Positions 1 through 8,100 of a stretch of DNA of 10,645 nt are shown here, piece by piece. The position numbers were made by a program, and so were the translations under genes. Below the pieces are notes generated by a model, which did not search any database, was not told the DNA's origin, and saw nothing but the letters and a program-made list of their open reading frames with translations. Source of the stretch: an uncultured Oscillospiraceae bacterium (lineage in GTDB: Bacteria > Bacillota_A > Clostridia > Oscillospirales > Acutalibacteraceae); contig CAJLZR010000016.1 of NCBI GenBank assembly GCA_905211185.1, positions 1-10,645 of the forward strand, given 5' to 3'. Positions within the stretch are counted from its first letter, which is position 1; the number at the start of each line of letters is the position of its first letter.

Positions 1-37
1 CCGTTATTTTGATGTTAAATACATATAAGTCCAATCT

Positions 38-1030
38 TTATCCGCCTATAATATGTTGCTGTGTTCCGATTGTATAACTATCAAAGTATTTACAAAAATC
101 ATTTAATTCCAATTCAGAAACACCCTTATCAGCCTCGTTATGGTGAGTTACAACCGAGCTGTGCATTTTACCGCCTTTTCTCTCTTCATAAACTCTTGAT
201 CTTCCGGCATAAGGATTTCTTACTATCACATACTTTTTACCACTCTTCTCTTCCACATCCAAGACAGTATAAGCGTGCATAAGAAAAAGACCTTTGCTAT
301 AAATTTTAATACCCCTACTCGCGCCCGCTACAACAACTTTATGGGAATCAGTAGCGTTCTTTATATTTTTGTAAATTTTATTCACTTCACTTGAATATGG
401 ACCGCTCGAAAATTTTTTCAAGTGATCTCTATCTAACCCGTGAGATGGATATAAATCAGTAAACACATATTTTTCTCCGGTAAATGCCGCAGCGCAAAAT
501 GCCGAATCCGAACCTTGCAAACCATCAATAACTCGGGACTTTATTTTACCATTCTTTTTATATTGCTCCCTTAGTTTATCAAAATACTCTCCTTGCATAT
601 ATTTTGTTTTATAAACAGCAAAAGCCTTTTCCAAAAGTCTTACCCAAGGCACTCCTTTTTTACGAAGAGCGGATTTATCTACCGTAATATTTAATTTCTC
701 CTTAGATCCGTCAAACTTAAAAAAACTAACCTTTATTTTAGCTTTATTTTTAAACCAATCCACACGCTTTGAAACATCTTGTTCATCAACTACAGGTTTA
801 TACTCAGGGAAACAATCAAATATGAGGCTCTGACCTTCTCTTGTGGAAGCCAAAGATGATAAAACTGACAAAAAATAACAATCAAGGTCCGTGTAGCCCT
901 GCTTGATGTCAAGCGGGCTCGGTTTTCCACCATTTGGAAACAATTCAGAATTTTCTTCAAATTTGGTTTTCTTGTGAAATAGGCCATAGCTTACTTGACT
1001 ATCGTCAACAGCAATATCTTCATCCGGCAT
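38..1030 (-). CDS. Calpain-like (family C2) cysteine protease, leaderless
   Basis: Predicted 330-residue cytosolic cysteine protease. The calpain signature is readable in order: 'DIKQGYTDLDCYFLSVLSSLA' gives the oxyanion-hole Gln44 and nucleophile Cys51. 'VPWVRLLEKAFAVY' (about 127-140) matches the calpain WP.LLEKAYAK block. 'LMHAYTVLDV' supplies His252, 'VRNPYAG' supplies Asn272, and the C-terminal 'LNDFCKYFDSYTIG' matches the end of the catalytic domain. The triad is therefore intact, although the usual GDC before the cysteine is LDC. No signal peptide, membrane segment, EF-hand or C2 domain is visible, so it is a minimal protease core. The frame also opens at a GTG at 1039, but that lies 1 nt from the AAAGGA ribosome binding site; the ATG at 1030 has 10-nt spacing and is preferred. 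It has its own promoter, 87 bp below the M14 gene. Substrate unknown: bacterial C2 enzymes are little characterised. Family assignment is strong; the role is open. Confidence 0.86.
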   Translation of the reverse strand: MPDEDIAVDDSQVSYGLFHKKTKFEENSELFPNGGKPSPLDIKQGYTDLDCYFLSVLSSLASTREGQSLIFDCFPEYKPVVDEQDVSKRVDWFKNKAKIKVSFFKFDGSKEKLNITVDKSALRKKGVPWVRLLEKAFAVYKTKYMQGEYFDKLREQYKKNGKIKSRVIDGLQGSDSAFCAAAFTGEKYVFTDLYPSHGLDRDHLKKFSSGPYSSEVNKIYKNIKNATDSHKVVVAGASRGIKIYSKGLFLMHAYTVLDVEEKSGKKYVIVRNPYAGRSRVYEERKGGKMHSSVVTHHNEADKGVSELELNDFCKYFDSYTIGTQQHIIGG

Positions 1031-1040
1031 AATCGTCACA

Positions 1041-1046
1041 TCCTTT
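1041..1046 (-). promoter_or_regulatory. Ribosome binding site deciding the calpain start
   Basis: On the minus strand an AAAGGA core lies 10 nt before the ATG at 1030 and only about 1 nt before the in-frame GTG at 1039. The spacing makes the ATG the probable start and removes three residues from the longest open frame. Confidence 0.6.
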
Positions 1047-1062
1047 AAAGTAATAATTGCAT

Positions 1063-1090
1063 ATTATACACTAATTTATAAATTTGTAAA
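1063..1090 (-). promoter_or_regulatory. Sigma-A-type promoter of the calpain gene
   Basis: Read on the minus strand, TTTACA (1090-1085) is followed after 16 bp by a perfect TATAAT (1068-1063). The start codon lies about 30 nt downstream, so the calpain gene can be transcribed independently of the M14 gene. The spacer next to the -35 box holds a perfect 12-bp palindrome, AATTTATAAATT (1073-1084), which may be an operator or simply a by-product of A+T richness. Confidence 0.6.
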
Positions 1091-1117
1091 TATATAAATT
1101 TATTTTTTGTTGCAAAT

Positions 1118-2005
1118 TTATATTAAAACAGCCAAAAGCATCATTTTTAGTAATCTGTTATATATGTCATTTAAAAATGAACTTGAAAGTGGATTTTTCC
1201 CTTTGCCGATTTCAATAGTAAAAGCAGGTTTATTAAATTCCGTTATAAACCAATCTTTAAAACCGCCTCCTTGAGCCAAGCCCTCGGGACTACTTAAAAC
1301 ATAATCACTTGTAAGCGCAAGAATTCGTGCTAAAGTTTCAGAATTATTTGGAACTTTGTCGCCATATTTCCAATATATTTCCTCGCCTTGACTATGGAAA
1401 GCAATGGCATAATCAAAATTTTTACTTCTGCAAAGTTTAGTTACAGCCCTGGTTTCCGGCTCGCTTTCGGGATACTTTCCGCCGTACCTTGTTTTTGCGG
1501 GACCGGATATGTTATTTGATTTTTCAAGTTTATGCAGCTTTTCCCAATTTGCATCAAAATTGTGATTTATATCCACTCCCCTTGCATTTGCTTGCCAATC
1601 AAAAGTTTTTCCCTCGCTTGCCCCTTCCACAACATGTTGGAAGTCTTTGGCGGCAGTACTTCCTTTTAAAGAAATCTCCACACCATCCGGATTTACGCAC
1701 GGAATAACGTATAGTCCCCTATCTTCAAGGCATTTAAAAATATTTATCCCGCAAATATCTTCCCTATTATAAATTAAACCACCCAGCGTATCCAAAAATC
1801 TTAAAACTACCAAACTCGTAAGCCATTCCATACCGTGAAAAGCACACGCAAATAAAACCATTTTTTCTTTACTTCCGATTTGTAATCCCTTTATTTTCCT
1901 TCCACACAAACTTTTCCCTATAGTTTCGGATTTTATAAAATCGTACTTTTGTTGGAGCTTTGAAACGCTTTCGAATATATCATTAACTGAATTTAAGTAT
2001 TGCAC
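1118..2005 (-). CDS. M14 zinc peptidase, gamma-D-glutamyl-diaminopimelate endopeptidase type
   Basis: Predicted 295-residue metallopeptidase of family M14, nearest by motif to the endopeptidase I group that cuts the gamma-D-Glu to diamino-acid bond of peptidoglycan stem peptides. The first zinc motif 'AFHGMEW' carries His57 and Glu60. 'CVNPDGVE' (about 103-110) and 'ANARGVDINHNFD' (139-151) form the substrate-binding block. 'AFHSQGEEIYW' carries the third zinc ligand His204, and 'FTIEIGKGKNP' carries the catalytic Glu265. The block usually written NRNF in M14 enzymes is NHNF here, so the carboxylate-binding arginine is a histidine. No signal peptide, LysM or SH3 module is seen, so it is either cytoplasmic (recycling) or packaged in the spore. 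The frame is open back to a TTG at 2056, but a perfect AAGGAG lies 10 nt before the GTG at 2005, which I take as the start. Divergent from the giant surface-protein gene. The exact substrate bond is inferred from family. Confidence 0.88.
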   Translation of the reverse strand: MQYLNSVNDIFESVSKLQQKYDFIKSETIGKSLCGRKIKGLQIGSKEKMVLFACAFHGMEWLTSLVVLRFLDTLGGLIYNREDICGINIFKCLEDRGLYVIPCVNPDGVEISLKGSTAAKDFQHVVEGASEGKTFDWQANARGVDINHNFDANWEKLHKLEKSNNISGPAKTRYGGKYPESEPETRAVTKLCRSKNFDYAIAFHSQGEEIYWKYGDKVPNNSETLARILALTSDYVLSSPEGLAQGGGFKDWFITEFNKPAFTIEIGKGKNPLSSSFLNDIYNRLLKMMLLAVLI

Positions 2006-2015
2006 AAGATATTCT

Positions 2016-2021
2016 CTCCTT
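2016..2021 (-). promoter_or_regulatory. Ribosome binding site deciding the M14 start
   Basis: A perfect AAGGAG on the minus strand sits 10 nt upstream of the GTG at 2005. It lies inside the longest open frame, which begins at a TTG at 2056. This shows that the first 17 codons of that frame are probably untranslated leader. Confidence 0.7.
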
Positions 2022-2123
2022 AAAAAATAATAAGAGGCATTATTTACCACTAGCAAATTTATATTCGATTTTTCAAAAAAATATTTTTACTGCATATTTG
2101 GTGTAAAAAAAATATAAAAACAC

Positions 2124-2151
2124 TTGAAAAAAATAAAATAATTAGTATAAT
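2124..2151 (+). promoter_or_regulatory. Sigma-A promoter of the giant surface-protein gene
   Basis: TTGAAA (2124-2129), a 16-bp spacer and a perfect TATAAT (2146-2151) lie 42 bp before the ATG at 2194. The leader is short, about 35 nt, and ends with an AAAGGAG ribosome binding site 10 nt before the start. No riboswitch-sized leader is possible. The same 188-bp gap must also hold the promoter of the divergent M14 gene, for which I see no convincing hexamer pair. Confidence 0.75.
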
Positions 2152-2193
2152 CACTATAAATGCCTTATTTTGCACAAAAGGAGTAGATAGCGT

Positions 2194-5100
2194 ATGATTA
2201 ATTTGAATCAAATAGGCCAAAAAAAATCATTGGCTTTTTATCTTAAACAACTGATCTTATTTGTTGTTTGCGCTTTATTTTTTGGCATCGGAGCGGGTGC
2301 AGAGTCTCCTATTGATATTCCCGAAACTTATAAAGTCACCCTCCCGCAGAAAGTGGACGGAGTACAAAAGCTCGAATATATGATGGGCCAAGAAAACATG
2401 GGTAATACTGCAGGCACAAGTTCGGTAGATGCTGCGCCCGGTACCAAGCTTAGTTTCTTGGTTCAAATTGAATCCGAAGAATACAGCAAGCTTTGCTCAA
2501 AAGATGTTAAGATTCAGACCGAGTCCGGCCAAACGTTGAATTTAATGAAATATATGTACGATATAGACGGCAACTTCATAAAGGTAGCCATCCCCGAAAA
2601 CGAACCTTTGGATTCTAAACAAACCTATATTACTTCCGATTACAACATCTGTTGCGATGATACAATATATCTAAACAAATTAAATAAAGATACGTTTAAC
2701 ACGCACATAGTGGCCGACACTAAAGATTATTCGCTATCTGAAGCGCTTGATATATCGTGCCAAATCGGTAAAGGAAATCAGACGCTATCTCCTATTTATA
2801 ACGAAAGCGAAAATAGTTTTGAAATAAATAATATTCCGGTAAATTCTCCAATCTATTTAACAATAAATAAAAATAAAGACTTTTCACAATCGGAAGTCGA
2901 GATTTTTAATGGCGAAAACAAACTGGGTATTTCCGAAAACGGAAGCGTTTCTATTCCCGCCATAAAATCGGATGTAAATCTTACAATTAAAAACATTCGT
3001 AAAAACAAATATAATTTATCATTTAAAAGCTATTCGGACATTTCGTTTGAATACCGCAAGCAAGGAGAAGAAGATTTTAAATCCGTTTCCGGCGAAGCAT
3101 TAAGCGTTATTTCAGGCGGAAGCGTTGATTTTAAATGCAACTGTGAAGACGAATCCACTTTGGAAAACAAAGAAATAACGGCAAACGGCATAGCACTTAG
3201 AGAATCAGACGGTGTATACAGCCTTTTAAATATAAAAGAAGATACCAATATAAACGTAAATTCCAAAGAAGAATCTTCATACAAAATAAGCTTACCAAAT
3301 ACAGACTCAGGTGTCACGGCAACAAATGAATCTGACGAAACACTCGATTTTGCAAACGTAAAATTTGGAGAAAGCTTTAAATTTAAACTAAAAGCAAACG
3401 AGGGCTATGATAGAAACATAGAAAATGTTTCTGCGTATGCGGTTCCAACCGGAAAACTTGTAGATAATGATTATAATGTGGAAGCAAATCCGGAAGAAAC
3501 ATCCGGATATCTACTCAAATCCACCTCGGATGGTGTATTTACAGTTTCTGAGGTTAAGGAGCCCATGTCTATAATAGTCAAAAATGCTGTTAAGAATACT
3601 TATCGGTTAAATTTCCCAACGGAGCCGGGCGAGGTTTCATATAGGGTTGAACCTTCCGAAGGAGTTAAAGAAGTATCACCAAATTTATTTACAGTTGTTC
3701 ATGGTTCGAAAGTTTTTGTTACTTTAACAGCTCCGGATGGTAAACTCTTGCCGGATCACTCTTTAGGCATCAGCATACCCGGCACTACAATTACTAAAAA
3801 CGGCGGAACATACACAATAGAAAACATTACAGATGATGCCGATATCGTAATAGGCGGCGCTGAAAACAGAACATGCAATATTACGTTTAACAGTGAAGGT
3901 ATTATTTGTAAGGATGAAAACGGACATGCGCTGGGAAGCAATACACTAACAGCCAATTACAAAGGTTCTGCGAAATTTAAAGTAGATACAAAAGAAGGTT
4001 ACAAAGCTACAAACGGCATATCCTTGAGCATTGCTCAAGGTAGCGCATCCCTTACCGCACTAAGCGGAGAAAATTTATTTGAAATCTCAAATGTTACGGA
4101 TAACGTAGCGCTTTCCGTCAAAGGGGTAGAAAAAGAGACAGTTGCGGTAACGCTTAATTCTACCGGAGTCGACAAACCGGTATTCAAATCGCAAAGTAAC
4201 GAAGAGCTACCTTCGAAAACCGAAATATCCTATGGGAATGATCTGGAATTTACAGTATCCTCGAGGGATGGCTCAAATCAGGCATATACCGTAACAAGCA
4301 ATGATTCAAACGCAACTATCGAAACAATAGATGCTTCTCAAAATAAGTTTTTGCTAAAAGGCGCCACAGCCAACACCACACTTTCAGCCACTCCAGTTTA
4401 TTCATCAGGTAGCGCTTTAAATACCGCTACACGTGGCATTGCTTCTGCCGCCACCGGAACGCCACTGTTGGGGGCCGATAATTCACAACACGGTTCAAAC
4501 GGCATAATAATTCTAGATGGCAGCGATGGCAGCGATGACAGCGATGACAGCCAAACCGAAAGCTATTCAGGCCCCGCTTTGGAAATACATCCATTTAGAA
4601 CTTTGCAGCTTTATAATGATCCCAGCTACAATAATGCTGCAAGCGTCAATGCAACAATTACGTACACCGATAAAATAAATCCAAAAAATAGTAAAATAAT
4701 AAGTAATGTCGATATAAGCAAGCCCACAAAGGGGGTTGATGAGCTATGCAATCTAAAAATGGCTTTTAAACCTAATTTTGATAACCCGGATAAATCGCTC
4801 GATAATATTTGGAACAAAGCTGATGGTTGGGATAGTAAAAAGCTCCAAACTTTCATAGAAGCTATCAACGGCAATACTTCACTTAAATTCCAGTCAGATT
4901 TTACGTTAATGGTTAAATTAGAAGGCGGAACAGCTCCTCGATTTTATAAAGAGCAATCAAAAAAGTACATTGTAAGAGATAAAAACTATATTGTTTCCGG
5001 CTTTGAACGTTTTTCGGGAAAATATGTTCCTCTTATAAAAAACGATAACGATAATCCGGACTTAAGCGTCGACAGCCGAAATGGCCCGTATTTAAATATA

Positions 5101-8100
5101 CCACAAGACTATATCAATTGGAGCAGTGATAATTCAGAAACGAATCCGGAGGTATTCACTATGGGAGGAAACTTTACGGGTTCATATAATAACAAAACCG
5201 GACTTAATAATAGCTATTGGGGTTGGTCATGGGATGATAGACGGTTAAACTACTACTGCGACAACATAGTTTTAAACTATGATTGCGCTGCACCAAAATA
5301 TGCTCCCGCAAATATCACTTTTACCAACAGCGGGCTTGCGAATTTTAAAACCAACAGTGGCGAGGCATTCGAAAACAATATGACATCTATTGGTGCCAAA
5401 AATGAACTACGTTTTAAACTTTACGCCAGGGAAAGCCATCTCTTTAACCTTGCGGGACTGTCCACAGCAGATAAATTAAGCGATGCAACAAATGCAATTT
5501 CTGTGGAAAACGACCCTTCTAGAACATATAGGTTAGTAGCTATCGATTATAGCAGCGATGGCTCTTATATAACTTACAAAATCGATAATATTATCAATAA
5601 TAACTCCGAAAATCTCGTAAATCTAAAACTGAGTGTTAATAATAGCAAACTTGAAAGAAAAAAATATACATGCTCATTTACAGGCACAAATGCCACGTAT
5701 TCGGACAGTGAGGGTATTTCGATACCTTCGCAAAAATCATTTGAATATCGTAGTATAAATGATGGCGAAGCTGAGCAATCCTTCATCATCAAACCCGGAA
5801 ATATAGCCGACATTAATGACAAACCAAAACTTTCATTTAAATTTGGTGGAGGCATAACAGAAAATATTAACATAAGCGACCTCAATTTGGATAATGGTGC
5901 TTCGGAAATCAGGTACCTTTGCAAGACTATCGAAAGTGATAACAATACCGCCAATCTTGTAATAAAAATAGAAAAAACAAAACGTGCCGGGCAATACAAG
6001 GTAACCATATTACAAATCAAGTATGGTTTTACTATTGATGCCAGTTATAACAAAAAAAAGGTAACAGTTAAATTTTATACTGACGGTAACTTCAATTATA
6101 AAATCATAGCTCCCGCCACATTAGTCGGTTCGGAAGACGGTATACTTCCGGGAGCCAATCAAACCTATGCGGAAAGACAAATAACACATGGCAGAAAAGT
6201 GGGTTTCATTGTCGTTCCAAATGACGGCTTTGATATAAGCAATATACAAGTCACCGCAAACGGAAACACTGTAGATCTCAAAAATGACTGTTATACCGTA
6301 TCTAACATCACCGAAGAAACGAACATCCGAGTAAACAATGTTTCAAAAATCACTAATGATGTTACGTTCACACGATATGATAACGTGTTTTTTAAAGATT
6401 CAGATAATAACCAGTTTGCCGAAAAGCATTCGGTTGATTATAACGATGATGTTTCTTTCAGAGTATCCGTTTCGAATGCATATGACGGATCCGTAGGCGA
6501 TATACAGATATTTGCAGAGTATTCAAAATCCGGTGAAAATGTGGAAATTCCAAAAATATATGATCAAGATGAGAATGGCAATCAAAAAACGACATATCAT
6601 TACACTTTAGAACACGTTAAAGAAAATATTCGTGTTTACGCAAAAAATATGGCACTTAACAAATACGAAATCACCTTAAACCCCACAGATGGTATCGAAT
6701 ATTGGAATGAGTATGGCACTAAAAAACTTGCTACCAAAGCAGGAGACAACGGAAAAACCGTTTATAAAGCAGAAGCATATCACGGAGAAAACTTTAGCTT
6801 TAAAGTTGTTGCAAAAACCGGATATGATATATCAAATTTAAAAGTATACAGCAAACCAAAAAGCAGCAACAAATCCACACAGCTTCTCCCCTCCCACGAC
6901 GTATATACAATAAACGGCATTTCTGAAAACCAGATTGTTAATGCTCAAAACACTCCAAAATCAAAATGCAAATTGGAATTTAGAACTTTGCCGGGAGCAA
7001 CCTACACAGATCCTTCGGGAAGCACTATTAGTAATACGCTAGAAGTTGATTATGGTTCAAATTATAAATTCAAAATTTCTCTTGATGCCGCTTATAACAA
7101 ATCCAAACCTAAAGTGAAAATAAAAGGCACAACCGATTTCTTAAAGAAAGGCTCGGACGGAAATTATGAAGTTTCCAGTATTGAAGAAGACAAGATAATA
7201 GAAATAGAAAACGTATCCAAAAACACATATACCGCAACCTTCAAAGATACAGAAGGTGTTATATATCGGACTGCCAAAAACAAACCTTTCACAGGAACAC
7301 AACCGGTTGAATATGAGGGAACTTTGTACTTTAAAATTTCCCTGATGGATGCTTACGATAAGTCAACTCCTCTGGTAATGCTTGATGACAAAAAAGTGCT
7401 TAGCGAAAATTCCGGGGTTTACAGCATATCCAACATACATGATGATGTTGTTGTAACCGTCAAGAACGTTGTTAAAAATCCGGAAGAAGTGAGTATCTCG
7501 GAAATTCTAAATGTTCCGAAAGAAGTAAACACAACTGATGACGTTGATGCAGTCGTAAAAGCAACAAAAACTTATATGAACTTAAGCGATGAAGACAAAG
7601 AACAAGTTACAAATATTGATGATCTTAAAAAGTCCCAAGAAAATGCCGGAAGAATAAATCACTCCTCCGGAGATGTCGAAATAGCCGGTGTTGATTGGAA
7701 TATTAAATTGATGGTAACACCTCTAACGGATAATGAAGAACAGATGAGAAGTTTTGAAGAAAAAGTAGATAGACGTTCGCTCATATCACTTTACGAAATC
7801 CACTTGATCGACCTTCTAAGCGGAAATAATTATGAAGTTCCTTACGGACAAGAAGTTTCCGTAATTTTGCCGGCGCCTAACCTAACCGGATATTCAAATG
7901 CGGTAGTGGCACACGAAACTTCCGGCGGAAGTATGGAATACCTTGACCTTAATGTGGTGGATTACAGAGCACAATTCAAAACGTCATCGTTTAGTAAGTT
8001 CGGAATAGCTGCCAAGAAACTGGAAAATTATGTGGAAGATCCTTCGAATATGAAAATATCCGTAAACAGCTTGGTTGAAAACGAAGAAGAACTAAAATCA

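Noticed and set aside
61..282. Open frame on the plus strand opposite the calpain gene
   Set aside because: It lies entirely antisense to a well-supported protease gene, has no ribosome binding site I can see, and its protein has no recognisable features.
1050..1122. Terminator of the M14 gene
   Set aside because: The inverted repeat here is made only of A+T-rich arms with a 26-nt loop and is not followed by a T-run in the direction of transcription.
2006..2056. Seventeen extra N-terminal codons of the M14 peptidase from a TTG
   Set aside because: The strong AAGGAG lies inside this extension at the right distance from the GTG at 2005, and the added residues do not form a signal peptide.
5574..6020. 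148-codon open frame on the minus strand inside the giant gene
   Set aside because: Antisense to coding sequence with clear protein-level signal; its Leu/Ser/Ile-rich composition is what the reverse of Asn/Lys/Asp-rich codons gives.
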